Notes under the pieces: generated by a model
Told to the model about the DNA's origin: nothing
The model's input: only the letters and a program-made list of their open reading frames with translations
The model's database searches: none
Origin: Candidatus Woesearchaeota archaeon
GTDB taxonomy: Archaea > Nanobdellota > Nanobdellia > Woesearchaeales > UBA10216
Length of the DNA: 64,000 nt
Reading direction: 5' to 3'
Assembly: GCA_016185705.1 (NCBI GenBank)
Contig: JACPMZ010000003.1
Span: 174,851-238,850 of the forward strand
Program-made: the position numbers and the translations under genes
Shown here: in pieces, positions 8,916-17,153 of the stretch
Numbering within the stretch: the first letter of the stretch is position 1
Layout: each line of letters starts with the position of its first letter

Positions 8916-9680
8916 ATGGCCACGCAAACAATTAAATCAATGGTGCCCGGCGGCAAAGCCACTGCAAGCCCGCCGCTTGGGCCTGCACTTGGGCCGCTGG
9001 GAGTAAACATAGGAATGGTAATAGCCGAAATCAACAAAAAGACAGCAGCCTTCAACGGCATGCAGGTCCCCATCAAACTGCATGTGGACACAGATACGAA
9101 AAAATTTGAAGTAGAAGTTGGAACACCCACTGCAAGCGCCTTAATTCTGAAGGAAGCTGCTGTAGAGAAAGGCTCAGGAAATCCCAAAGAAGACAAGATT
9201 GCAGACTTAAAAATCGAACAAATCATCAAGATAGCCAAAATGAAAGAGGACGCTCTGATGGGCAAGTCGCTGAAAGACAGGGTCAAGGAAGTAATAGGAA
9301 CATGCAACTCAATGGGGGTAATGGTTGAGGGCAAGCAGGCATCAGAAGCGATAAAAGACGTCAATTCCGGAACATACGACGGAGAGATATCCCAGGAAAA
9401 GACAGAGCTGACAGCCGAAGAACTCAAGGAGCTTGAGGCAGAAAAGCAGAAGCTGGCAGCAGAAGTAGAGAAGAGAAGAGAATCATATCTGGCAACAGCC
9501 AAGCAGATAATAGACTCAATGCCCGGCAAGGCAAGGGGAGAAATAAAAGCCAAGCTTGTGGAAGCCGGCGTGCCAACACTTATAATAAACGAGCTTCTGC
9601 CAGTCAGCGGAGCAGCGCCTGCAGGAGCAGCGCCAACAGCAGAAGCACCCAAGAAAGCAGAAGAGAAACAGGAAGAATAA
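8916..9680 (+). CDS. rpl11: Large ribosomal subunit protein L11 with long C-terminal extension
   Basis: The first 155 or so residues are archaeal L11: a GGKATASPPLGPALGPLGVN N-terminal domain and an rRNA-binding C-terminal domain ending near GTCNSMGVMVEG. Normal archaeal L11 is about 160-165 residues; this one is 254. The extra 95 residues contain a charged predicted coiled coil (KELEAEKQKLAAEVEKRRE), a small helical unit and a tail SGAAPAGAAPTAEAPKK that resembles the flexible Ala-Pro hinge of stalk proteins. The extension is in frame and uninterrupted, so it is not a frameshift. Confidence 0.93.
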   Translation: MATQTIKSMVPGGKATASPPLGPALGPLGVNIGMVIAEINKKTAAFNGMQVPIKLHVDTDTKKFEVEVGTPTASALILKEAAVEKGSGNPKEDKIADLKIEQIIKIAKMKEDALMGKSLKDRVKEVIGTCNSMGVMVEGKQASEAIKDVNSGTYDGEISQEKTELTAEELKELEAEKQKLAAEVEKRRESYLATAKQIIDSMPGKARGEIKAKLVEAGVPTLIINELLPVSGAAPAGAAPTAEAPKKAEEKQEE

Positions 9681-9683
9681 AAA

Positions 9684-9881
9684 CTACTTTTTGGCCTTTT
9701 CCAGCTTAACAAGCTTAGTCAGGTAGCCAGCAACAATATTGCTTATCTTCCGGGAATGGACATCAATAAAGCCCTTTAAAACCTCCTTGTTCTTCGCATA
9801 ATCCTCGCTAAAGGCAGCTTTGTGCTGAGCCATCAGCTGCTGAGTGACGCGCTTGATTATCTTGGTTTTAATGCGGCCCAT
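9684..9881 (-). CDS. rps17e: Small ribosomal subunit protein S17e
   Basis: A 65-residue archaeal/eukaryotic ribosomal protein. It begins MGRIKTKIIKRVTQQL and ends with the family-typical IAGYLTKLVK. I trimmed the longer frame (to 9896) to ATG 9881 because family members start at MGRIK. It is convergent with rpl11, with three bases between the stops. A TATA-like CTTTTTAAAC lies upstream on the minus strand near 9905-9914. Confidence 0.92.
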   Translation of the reverse strand: MGRIKTKIIKRVTQQLMAQHKAAFSEDYAKNKEVLKGFIDVHSRKISNIVAGYLTKLVKLEKAKK

Positions 9882-9926
9882 AACCCTAACGCGCACAGCA
9901 CCAGTTTAAAAAGTTTGCTGAATTGA

Positions 9927-10066
9927 GGTAATTTCAAGTTAAGTGGCAAAACTGTCGCACACTGCTCTGATTTTTTTCTCCCCCCCTTAAAAAATAAGGG
10001 GGGAGAAAAAAATCAGCCAAGCAGGCATCGGCAAGCTCAGGATTGCAGGACACACAACTTGACATT
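9927..10066. repeat. Nested-hairpin element, GGTAAT/CAAGTT subfamily (copy 1)
   Basis: About 140 bp. The ends are inverted repeats GGTAATTTCAAGTTAAGTG and, on the opposite strand, AATGTCAAGTTGTGTG; the outermost bases of the right end have decayed. The inner hairpin at 9967-10016 has arms of the type CTGATTTTTTTCTCC around a TTAA-rich loop. The whole element is matched in inverted orientation at 60408-60551 with most positions identical, which shows a recent common origin. Confidence 0.85.
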
Positions 10067-10280
10067 TGCAGTGGCTGCAGTCGCAGTTATTATTGGAACA
10101 TCGCAATTTTTTGACGCCAACCGAGAACCACTTTTACAGCAAGCAATAGAGAACTTACGATACTTTCAACTTACAGGTGCAGATTATGCGCTGCAAACAT
10201 TTCAGTCAGCACAAGATGCTGGCGGGCTGGAAGCACTGGCAGAAAAAGCGTTAATGATGCAGCAAGCAACCAATTTCTAA
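10059..10280 (+). CDS. Doubtful ORF, possible gene remnant
   Basis: A 73-codon frame opened by TTG inside the right end of the preceding repeat. The start of the product is hydrophobic (FAVAAVAVIIG) and the rest is soluble and glutamine-rich. There is no TATA box at a usual distance and no Shine-Dalgarno. It could be the 3' part of a gene cut by the repeat, or chance. I do not recognise it. Confidence 0.25.
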   Translation: MTFAVAAVAVIIGTSQFFDANREPLLQQAIENLRYFQLTGADYALQTFQSAQDAGGLEALAEKALMMQQATNF

Positions 10281-10431
10281 GAATATTAGCAGCACAGATT
10301 GTTGCGCACGCACATCTGCGGACGCCAGTGCCGCTTAAGCGCGGCAAATGAGTGCAACAATTGCTGCAGCAAACCTTTCCTGCAGCCTCCACAAAAACTT
10401 TATATATTCGAATAGACAGTCATACGAATTA

Positions 10432-10587
10432 ATGAAAGACCCTCGGTTCCTGCCTGTGGAAAACAGGGAGCCAGTCGAAGAGTACGAAGACGATTTCTTG
10501 GAAAGCGAGGAGCTGTACGAAATCCTTTACTCAGCCAGAAAAAACAAGGCAGTAATAAAAAAAGTGCAGTTGTATGTTGCGAGTTAA
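10432..10587 (+). CDS. Small acidic hypothetical protein
   Basis: A 51-residue acidic protein (VEEYEDDFLESEELYEIL) with a basic C-terminus. ATG 10432 is preferred over upstream codons because a TATA box (AACTTTATATATTC, about 10393-10406) is centred some 30 nt upstream. No family recognised; no membrane segment. Confidence 0.55.
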   Translation: MKDPRFLPVENREPVEEYEDDFLESEELYEILYSARKNKAVIKKVQLYVAS

Positions 10588-10689
10588 TTCTGATAGTTGC
10601 TGCTTAAAAGCTGATAGCAGCAGGGAATGCAGAGCGTTCGCATGATAAATAGGAATGTTTATAACACCCGCAGCAGTATCCAAACATAA

Positions 10690-10804
10690 GGGCCCGTGGT
10701 CTAAAGGCATGATGCGTCCTTCGCAGGGATGAGACTCCGGGTTCAATCACACTCACCGGCGTTCGCAGCGAACACCGGCGGTGTTGAAAGTCCCGGCGGG
10801 TCCA
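10690..10804 (+). tRNA. tRNA-Ala(CGC) with T-loop intron
   Basis: Acceptor GGGCCCG pairs with CGGGTCC and the discriminator is A. Anticodon stem CGTCC/GGATG holds loop TTCGCAG, anticodon CGC at 10722-10724. T-stem CCGGG (10737-10741) and CCCGG (10792-10796) are separated by 50 nt instead of 7, so an intron of about 43 nt (10748-10790) sits in the T-loop between positions 59 and 60. TTCAA near the left edge pairs with TTGAA near the right edge, followed by a 3-nt AGT bulge, consistent with a relaxed bulge-helix-bulge. Spliced T-loop would be TTCAATT. Exact cut sites are inferred. Confidence 0.88.
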
Positions 10805-10809
10805 TTAAA

Positions 10810-10965
10810 ATGAACAGGAAAAAGCTATCGGCAGCAGGAGCTGCAGCAGCGCTGCTTGCGGCGTTTGCATTATTCTTAGTTGGCAGGCTTAATTATATGG
10901 TGTTTCTTTTGGTTGCAGGGGCTGCTGCCATATTTGCTTACAAGATACTGCCGAGGATGAAATAA
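10810..10965 (+). CDS. Small two-helix membrane protein
   Basis: A 51-residue protein starting MNRKKLSAAG right after tRNA-Ala. Two hydrophobic segments (AAALLAAFALFLVG and MVFLLVAGAAAIFAY) are joined by RLNY, and the C-terminus is basic, so both ends are probably cytoplasmic. It has no separate TATA box at a usual distance and might be transcribed with the tRNA. No family recognised. Confidence 0.55.
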   Translation: MNRKKLSAAGAAAALLAAFALFLVGRLNYMVFLLVAGAAAIFAYKILPRMK

Positions 10966-11038
10966 AGCTCGGAGGGGGATTCGAACCCCCGGATAATCGC
11001 TCTGCAGGCGATCGCCTTAACCGCTTGGCTACCCGAGC
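10966..11038 (-). tRNA. tRNA-Cys(GCA)
   Basis: Acceptor GCTCGGG pairs with TCCGAGC and the discriminator is U, as expected for Cys. Anticodon stem ATCGC/GCGAT carries CTGCAGA, anticodon GCA. T-arm GGGGG-TTCGAAT-CCCCC is uninterrupted. No intron. CCA is not encoded. Confidence 0.93.
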
Positions 11039-11041
11039 GCA

Positions 11042-11168
11042 CGGACCCGCAGGGACTCTCGTTTTTCATTTCGAACCCTGGACCTAAAGCTTACTTTCCG
11101 GCTGCCCAAAATGATTAGGCGAAGCCTTATAGAAGGCTTTCGCTCTGTCCAAGCTGAGCTACGGGTCC
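11042..11168 (-). tRNA. tRNA-Arg(TCT) with two introns
   Basis: Acceptor GGACCCG/CGGGTCC, discriminator G. D-stem GCTC/GAGC. The anticodon stem is AAAGC (11136-11140) with GCTTT (11086-11090), and the loop reads C-T-TCT-A before an intron of about 38 nt (11092-11129) at the canonical 37/38 position. The T-stem CAGGG/CCCTG encloses 21 nt; TTCGAA plus a final T leave a second intron of 14 nt (11056-11069) at 59/60. TTCG and CGAG can pair, leaving an AGT bulge as in the tRNA-Ala gene. Anticodon at 11131-11133. Confidence 0.88.
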
Positions 11169-11227
11169 ATACTGCAAAGAAGCTGTGGCATGTTATTTAA
11201 AAGTGTTGCTGCGAGACATGCAGCAAT

Positions 11228-11265
11228 TTCACACCCTCTGTTGCGCTCCCTCCTCTAAGGGGGGA
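11228..11265. repeat. Degenerate nested-hairpin core
   Basis: GCGCTCCCTCCTC, a short loop and GGGGAGGAAGGC form an imperfect hairpin of the same pyrimidine/purine type as the family cores. I could not define terminal inverted repeats here, so it is either a decayed copy or an independent hairpin. Confidence 0.4.
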
Positions 11266-11296
11266 GGAAGGCACGGCGGCGGGAAACAGAACTGTA

Positions 11297-11818
11297 TCAG
11301 CCTTTCCTCTTCTCATGCGGATGGTGCTTTCCGGTTGGCTTTTCGTAGAACGGCATTACTTTGAGGAATCTTGGAAATCTGCTTGTTATTCTGAAGGTCT
11401 GAATCAGCTTAGCTGTGCGGCCTGCGCGTCCAGCTTCCCGCACGATATTGGCCGTGCCTTTCTCCAGCTTCTGCAGCTCAGGGGCTTCATGCGCAAATTC
11501 CTGGCCCCGGTCTATCAGCTTTTCCAGCCCAAAAAATTCCATGAACCGGAAGGCAAGGAAAAAGGGGATTGTAGCAAGTATCTCCAGCCAGTAACTTTTA
11601 ACGAACTTAGGGATATTTTTCGTCCTGTAAAACTTGAACGTCAAATCCGTGGCAAAAACTGTTATGATGAAAAAGTCAAAGGCGTCAGCATACGCGCCAT
11701 ACGACCGGAAACGCTCACCAAGAAATATTTCGCCAGCAATTATTAAAAGCAACGCAACAAGGAGCGGGGCTATTATTTTGTCAACAAACTTTTCCAGGCG
11801 GTGCAGCCAGATGCGCAT
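11297..11818 (-). CDS. Voltage-sensor-like membrane protein without pore
   Basis: A 173-residue protein with about three to four membrane helices. The order APLLVALLLIIAGEIFL, FDFFIITVFATDLTFKFYRT, SYWLEILATIPFFLAF, then a basic segment with spaced arginines (REAGRAGRTAKLIQTFRITSRFPRF) resembles S1-S4 of voltage-gated channels, including the S3-like WLEILATIPFF. No selectivity-filter segment follows, so it is a stand-alone sensor-like protein or a truncated channel. The C-terminus is basic and histidine-rich. Assignment is by pattern only. Confidence 0.6.
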   Translation of the reverse strand: MRIWLHRLEKFVDKIIAPLLVALLLIIAGEIFLGERFRSYGAYADAFDFFIITVFATDLTFKFYRTKNIPKFVKSYWLEILATIPFFLAFRFMEFFGLEKLIDRGQEFAHEAPELQKLEKGTANIVREAGRAGRTAKLIQTFRITSRFPRFLKVMPFYEKPTGKHHPHEKRKG

Positions 11819-11974
11819 GCTTAACTATTGGCTTAGCAGCTTTTAAACCTTTTTAATTTCTAAAGAAAACTTACAGTCCGCCCCTAATCTGCCTATGCGC
11901 CTTTCCCTATCCTCAACTGACATAAAGCTTAGAAAGATGCAGAGTCAGCGGATACCTTGCAATATGAGCTTTGA

Positions 11975-13060
11975 CTATTCCAAAAAATCCTTCTTCCTTA
12001 TCTTCTCAGGCAGGTATTTGTCAGAAATGAAAGTTATGCCTTTGCTGGACAATGCCTGAATTTCAACTTTTGAATTGAAGTCTTTCATCATCCTGAACTG
12101 GCGCTGCCACGGCCCGGAGTTTTTGAACCATTTGTACTCCTTTATCTGCTTCAGGCGGGCCAGGTCTATGTCCTTCAGCTTGATGAAGTGCTTTTTGAGG
12201 TCGTAATTGTTAACGTCGTCTGTTGTAATGCCCAAAAATCTGACTGAAGGGATTGCCAGCTCCGAAGCCATATGCGCCAGGCTGATTGATCCGAACTTTA
12301 TAACGCTGTAAATGTAGAGCCCGTAAGGGTCAAGGTCGGTAAGAACATAAATTGGAAGCTTGTGCTCGCTGCTTAAGCGCTGAAGAAGCCTGCGGATGCC
12401 GCGGGTTGACTGCCCCTGCGAGCTCATGATTATGCAGTTGTTCTTATCCCAGAATTTGTCTTCGTGCAGGCGCTCCCACACTGCTGCTTTTTCCATGTAT
12501 ATGATGTAGTTTGCCGTAACTTTCCTGAACTTAATGTTCTCTACATTGCTTGGGATGCTCCAGCCGCCGCTTCCAAGCTTGCTCCAGTCAATAAGGTCGC
12601 CCTGGTCCTCAATTACCACTCTGCCTGCAACCGAGCCCATTTTATTTGCGTTGATGTGCAGCAATTCGCGGGAACTGTCAGTTATGAGTTCAAGGTCCTC
12701 TATGGCTTTGTCAGTCTCAGCCTGCTCATCCACGATGTTGATTTTGGTGTTTGGAATTGTGCGCTTGGCCATGTAGAATACATCTCTAAGGCTGGCATGC
12801 TTCTGCACTTCCAGCAGGTTCTTGGCAATCTTGGCTACCTCCAGGGTCTGCACAAACTTCTTGGTATGGCCAACGTTGAAGAAAAAGCGTTTCGCAGTCT
12901 TATTGCCAAGTTTCAAAATCCTTGTTTTGGCATCAAACGTAATGTTTGCGAGGTTCCTGACAGGCACGTCAAGGTTGGGATTGCGGCCCTTCTCAACATC
13001 TTCAACCAGTTTTTTGCCGATTTCCTCAATTACAGCTGTTGCACTATTCTTTTGTTTCAT
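11975..13060 (-). CDS. top6A: DNA topoisomerase VI subunit A
   Basis: The DNA-cleaving subunit of the type IIB topoisomerase (Spo11 homologue). The active-site tyrosine is in LRDVFYMAK (about residue 96), and the Toprim residues are in IIYMEKAAVWERL and VLTDLDPYG. The 361-residue length is normal. I chose the ATG at 13060 (MKQKNSA), which overlaps the top6B stop by 17 nt; an ATG at 13081 is possible. The overlap fixes a top6B-top6A operon. Confidence 0.94.
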   Translation of the reverse strand: MKQKNSATAVIEEIGKKLVEDVEKGRNPNLDVPVRNLANITFDAKTRILKLGNKTAKRFFFNVGHTKKFVQTLEVAKIAKNLLEVQKHASLRDVFYMAKRTIPNTKINIVDEQAETDKAIEDLELITDSSRELLHINANKMGSVAGRVVIEDQGDLIDWSKLGSGGWSIPSNVENIKFRKVTANYIIYMEKAAVWERLHEDKFWDKNNCIIMSSQGQSTRGIRRLLQRLSSEHKLPIYVLTDLDPYGLYIYSVIKFGSISLAHMASELAIPSVRFLGITTDDVNNYDLKKHFIKLKDIDLARLKQIKEYKWFKNSGPWQRQFRMMKDFNSKVEIQALSSKGITFISDKYLPEKIRKKDFLE

Positions 13061-16000
13061 CTTCAGGAACTTCCATTTCAAGCTGCGACCTTATCTCTTC
13101 CCTGTTCAGCATCTGCCTGAGCTTGGCCGCGATTTTTTCCTTGCTGCTGCCAGTAATATAGGAAAGACTGTCAGCAACCTCAGGAATGTAGCGCTCAAAC
13201 AGGTTGGCGCGCTCAAGCTGCTGGTGGACGCGCACTTTTCTGTTTACGTAAATTCCCAATTTGCGTCCGCACTCCTGCAAGGCAAGCTTAACCTCCCTCA
13301 GGATTTCAGGATAATGGGCAAGGGCTTCCTTTGCCTCTGAAGTGAAAGGCACCCACACAGAGGCCATGTGCACAACAATAACAGCAGGGCCCAAAGGTAT
13401 GGAGCTGCCGGACTGCTGCAAGCCGTAAGGCCGCCAGCTGATGTCGGTAAGCGCTTCAGTTATTGCGCAAGCTCCCTGCTGATAAAGCAGCGGAACCCGG
13501 TTGGCAAAACGCATAATCGTGACAGCCCTGTCTGCAGGAATTTTGCCGCCGTATGCGATTGATGCCTCTACAACAAATGGATTTCCCCTGTAAACAGAAG
13601 GCGGCCTCGAAGTTGAGCAATAAAATTCAGCTTCCACTTCTTTCTTTAAACCGCGTTCCAGCAGCACTGAGCCGATTGGAGAGATGCAGTCAGCCGGCGG
13701 AGCAATAATCTTTGTGCTTTTGATGCCCTGAATAAGCTTTTCAGCGCTTTCCCTGCTGATTTCGCGGGGCTTTGTGCCCGGAAGCAAAGCAGCATTCCCG
13801 CATATTTCCTTCGCAGTTCCTGAGCCAACACGGGAAAATTCTGTCATCAGAAAAGACTGCAAAGTCCTGGAACTGGTGGATTCAAGCATGCGCATCAGCA
13901 GCCCAAGCTCAATTCCATAAGGATGCGGCTTAATCTCCTGGGGAAGCGGAGGAAGATTATCTGCTGCCCTGGTGTAAACAAACTGCTCGGCCTTGGGATT
14001 AGTGTAAGTAAGCGTAACATGCGGATTGATGATGGCAGTCTGCCTTATGTATTCGTCCACAGACTGCGGCCCCTTAAGATACTCTGCCTCCAAAGTCAGC
14101 TCAATCCTTGTGCCATGCTCCTGTTTCCAGTTCACCACATCCTCCTTTATAATCTTGGGCATATTGCTCTTGACGTCAATATGCAGCTCGTAATAATAAG
14201 CCGGGTCCCTGGCAGAAATCCTTGACGTAATTTTAGCAGCTTTCCCGGTTGTAAGCTGCGCGTATAATATTGCGGCACTAATTCCGAGTCCCTGCTGACC
14301 GCGGCTGTTGTGGCAGGACAACCCTGCTGCTACAAAATTTTCCCTGCCTGGAACAGATATGTCGTAAACATATTCGCAGCCCTCCTTAATGCATTCTGTG
14401 CCTGTAACTTCCAGCAGGCATATGTCCGACTGATTCAGCACATCCAGCCGGTCTATTATGCTGAGCAATTTCTGCGCCTTATCTGTTAAGAGATAACCGG
14501 AAGAAGTGGCAGAAAGATATCCTTTCTTAACCAAGTTATGCACAGAATGACTTGTTATGTCTTCAAGAAACAAGTCCATTAACTCTTCCTTGGAGTATGA
14601 CCTGCCAAATTCTGCATTTGTAAGTATTTCAAGCTGGAAGAGTCTTTGCTCCTCGCTGACTCCCAGCTGCATGGCTCTGAGAAAATCAAACAGCCGCGGA
14701 TTTACAGAGCCATCTTTGATTTTGCTGAAATCGCTGAACAACTCAGGCGGCAGAGACTTATAGCTGTTAAAGCAGTGTTTCGCAGTGGGCTTGAACAATT
14801 TTGAAAGGCTGATGTCAGAGCCGTACACCGTAGTAACAAAAACTTTTGAAGGATGCTTTCCAAGACCTTTCTTTAAAATGGACGTGGTGGAAGCTACCGC
14901 ACCATTCATTAGCCAAAGATAATTCAGCTGCTGAGCCAACTTTTCGCTTACGGTAGAATGCATAAGCTGATTATTTCTTTTGGTGTTAGGGCCGTCGCCC
15001 TGATATGCTGCGTCAATGAAGTGCTGTCGCAGGTCGCTTTTTGCTTCAAAAATAAAATCAGGAACAGCTTTATGGGCAGCTCCCCTGCCGCACCACCTGC
15101 CCAGCAAGTAGCTCAGCATGCCTCCGAACACCTTAAGTCTCAAACTCTTCCTTTCAGGGCGCCTTTCCAAAGTTGTGTTTAATCCAAGCCTTTCTGCAAA
15201 ATTCCTGATTTCAGCAACCAAATGCGGCTCGTGATCACCAAACGTAAAACCCACCTGCCTGCTGTCAGAATGCCCTTCTGCCACAAACAATCCGAGGAAG
15301 CGCATAAAGCTCCTGTCAAGCTGCCAGCGCACTGGAACCTCACAAATTTTTCCGTGAAAATACGTTCGCACGACACAATTTTCGACCTCCTTATTCAATC
15401 CAAGTCTAAGGATAACCTGCAGAGGCAGAAAGCCCTTCTTCAGATAGCTCATCGTGACGCTGTCCTCCAGAATATCCAAGGATTGCCCTTCAACATCCAT
15501 AAAACGATAAAACCTTCTCTTCCTTTTTGTCACGACTTTTTCAACAACTTCAGCTTTGCCTATAATGCTCCTGATAAGTGCAGCGGGAATGTTGTAAACA
15601 TACCACCAGTTACCTTTAACGTCAGAAGCCGAAATGTAATCCAAAACATTAATTTCTGCCAGCGAGCCAGCATAAGGTAAGGACTTTGGCGCCACTATGA
15701 AATCTCCCTTCTTCAAATCCTTGGCTTCAACCTCCCTGACCTCCAAATCCTTGTTAAGCGTGAACAGGCTGTGGCAGCCCGTAACCTTAATTGAGCGGCC
15801 ATAAGCCGTATTTATTTTGTACAAGTCGTGCTGCCGTTTATGTTTAATCAGGGAAGATGCTTTCATGAAAGAGTACTGATAATTCTTCCAGTCAAAAGAC
15901 GGGACTTCTATATTCTCAACTCTTGCTTCCCCTTCACCTGAAACATGCTTATCGATAAGCTCGCCAATCGGAAGTATTCTGGTCTTTCCATCAATCCTTG

Positions 16001-16346
16001 CGATAATGGACTCATCTCCGGCAAGCGACTGCGAAAGCTTAAAAAATTTGCTGCCGTACAGCAATTTTGCAAACACTTTCGGAATCTGGGTTTTCAAAAT
16101 TCCGGGGCCGTTATCCTCCACAACAACGCTGTACCTGAACTCGCTGATTTCGTTAATTTCAACCTTGACTTCCGGAAAGACGCGGGCATCCTCGCAGGCA
16201 TCCAGGGAATTATCCACGGCTTCCTTGATTGTAGTAAGAAGCGCTTTCCTCTTGTTGTCAAACCCCAGAAGATGCCTGTTTTTCTCAAAAAACTCAGCGA
16301 TAGATATATCACGCTGACGCTTGGCAAACTCGTGCGCATCGGCCAT
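13044..16346 (-). CDS. top6B: DNA topoisomerase VI subunit B, intein-containing
   Basis: The ATPase subunit of TopoVI. The GHKL fold is shown by KEAVDNSLDACEDAR and VVEDNGPGI, and the transducer region follows RGQQGLGISAA. The precursor has 1100 residues; removing the 574-residue intein leaves 526, a normal TopoVI B length. The intein splits the ATP-lid motif of the family (K-x-SQ / SRGQQG). The start is set at ATG 16346 because TTTTTAAATACG lies about 26 nt upstream on the minus strand. The downstream subunit A overlaps, so one transcript yields the A2B2 enzyme. Confidence 0.95.
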   Translation of the reverse strand: MADAHEFAKRQRDISIAEFFEKNRHLLGFDNKRKALLTTIKEAVDNSLDACEDARVFPEVKVEINEISEFRYSVVVEDNGPGILKTQIPKVFAKLLYGSKFFKLSQSLAGDESIIARIDGKTRILPIGELIDKHVSGEGEARVENIEVPSFDWKNYQYSFMKASSLIKHKRQHDLYKINTAYGRSIKVTGCHSLFTLNKDLEVREVEAKDLKKGDFIVAPKSLPYAGSLAEINVLDYISASDVKGNWWYVYNIPAALIRSIIGKAEVVEKVVTKRKRRFYRFMDVEGQSLDILEDSVTMSYLKKGFLPLQVILRLGLNKEVENCVVRTYFHGKICEVPVRWQLDRSFMRFLGLFVAEGHSDSRQVGFTFGDHEPHLVAEIRNFAERLGLNTTLERRPERKSLRLKVFGGMLSYLLGRWCGRGAAHKAVPDFIFEAKSDLRQHFIDAAYQGDGPNTKRNNQLMHSTVSEKLAQQLNYLWLMNGAVASTTSILKKGLGKHPSKVFVTTVYGSDISLSKLFKPTAKHCFNSYKSLPPELFSDFSKIKDGSVNPRLFDFLRAMQLGVSEEQRLFQLEILTNAEFGRSYSKEELMDLFLEDITSHSVHNLVKKGYLSATSSGYLLTDKAQKLLSIIDRLDVLNQSDICLLEVTGTECIKEGCEYVYDISVPGRENFVAAGLSCHNSRGQQGLGISAAILYAQLTTGKAAKITSRISARDPAYYYELHIDVKSNMPKIIKEDVVNWKQEHGTRIELTLEAEYLKGPQSVDEYIRQTAIINPHVTLTYTNPKAEQFVYTRAADNLPPLPQEIKPHPYGIELGLLMRMLESTSSRTLQSFLMTEFSRVGSGTAKEICGNAALLPGTKPREISRESAEKLIQGIKSTKIIAPPADCISPIGSVLLERGLKKEVEAEFYCSTSRPPSVYRGNPFVVEASIAYGGKIPADRAVTIMRFANRVPLLYQQGACAITEALTDISWRPYGLQQSGSSIPLGPAVIVVHMASVWVPFTSEAKEALAHYPEILREVKLALQECGRKLGIYVNRKVRVHQQLERANLFERYIPEVADSLSYITGSSKEKIAAKLRQMLNREEIRSQLEMEVPEDETKE
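14307..16028 (-). other. Intein (574 aa) with LAGLIDADG-type endonuclease in TopoVI B
   Basis: Begins with Ser at codon 16028-16026 (SLAGDESIIARIDGK) after the extein ...KLSQ, and ends VAAGLSCHN at 14307, followed by extein Ser in SRGQQG. Block B is VTGCHSLF, and block F/G is YDISVPGRENFVA...HN. The middle holds two DOD-like motifs, FLGLFVAEGHSD and FIDAAYQGDG, with a short acidic residue in each, so the homing endonuclease could be active. Serine at position 1, terminal HN and Ser+1 fit class 1 splicing chemistry. The reading frame is intact. Confidence 0.93.
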
Positions 16347-16569
16347 GCCCGTACAATTCAATGGCGTATTTAAAAATTTTTAGTTATTCGGCGTGAGTGA
16401 AGCGCATAAACTTTTCCCATCGCTTCCCAGAATCTGCGCATGCCGCCTTACTTTTCTCATAGCTCATTTCCACATCCCTTAAGTGGAAGGAATGAAGCGC
16501 AGAGGATTGGAATACGGGTTGCGAAGATACTGGCGTTTAGAGATGGGAAAAGCGATACGGGCGCAACCG

Positions 16570-17109
16570 CTATACCAACGCCTGCCGCCTCTTGCTGTCC
16601 CTTCTGTGGCGCTCAAGCATCCTGTAGATGGTAGAGTGCTGCGAGCCCTTAATCAATTTTTCGATTGCCCTGCGGCAGATGTCAGCATCCTCAATCCTGC
16701 CAATTATGGAAATTGTTTTTCCGAATACAGAAATGCGGCAGTCTGCAAGCTCTTCCATAAGCTGCCTGGCCTTTCCGTTTGTGCCGATAACCCTGCCCTT
16801 AACCCTGACAAGGTGATTTTTCGTATTGGCGAAGTCTGCAAGGCTAATCTGCTCAAAGGAAAAGTCAGGCTTCAAAAGCTGCAATGCAACCTCAGGATTA
16901 AAGCCGCGGCCAATTGCCATGATGATTTCCCGGACAGTGTATAAAGCAAGTGCGTCGTCTCCGTAAAGAAAAACATCGCCTTCCTTTGAATCAATAGTTA
17001 TCTTCATCCCTGTAACGTGTTCCAGACGCTTCTTTGTCTCCCCTGATTTTCCAATGAGCACAGCAACCCTTGAGGCGGGTATCTTCAATTCATACGAATA
17101 GTCAGCCAT
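16570..17109 (-). CDS. KH-domain ribosome-biogenesis protein, Dim2/Pno1-like
   Basis: A 179-residue protein with two KH domains. The first has VAVLIGKSGETKKRLE (GxxG loop GKSG) and the second VKGRVIGTNGKARQLMEE (loop GTNG). This matches archaeal Dim2/Krr1-like proteins, which bind the 3' end of pre-16S rRNA with Nob1. The C-terminus ends in an arginine-rich tail (ERHRRDSKRRQ). I start at MADYSY (17109). The usual neighbours (Rio1 kinase, aIF1A) are not beside it. Confidence 0.88.
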   Translation of the reverse strand: MADYSYELKIPASRVAVLIGKSGETKKRLEHVTGMKITIDSKEGDVFLYGDDALALYTVREIIMAIGRGFNPEVALQLLKPDFSFEQISLADFANTKNHLVRVKGRVIGTNGKARQLMEELADCRISVFGKTISIIGRIEDADICRRAIEKLIKGSQHSTIYRMLERHRRDSKRRQALV

Positions 17110-17153
17110 AAGCAAAGCGAAGCAGGGCTGGTTAAAATACTTAACTGAAAAAT

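Noticed and set aside
9967..10016. Simple rho-independent-type terminator
   Set aside because: The hairpin is embedded in a 140-bp unit that is repeated elsewhere with its outer sequence, so a terminator alone does not explain it, though it may also terminate transcription.
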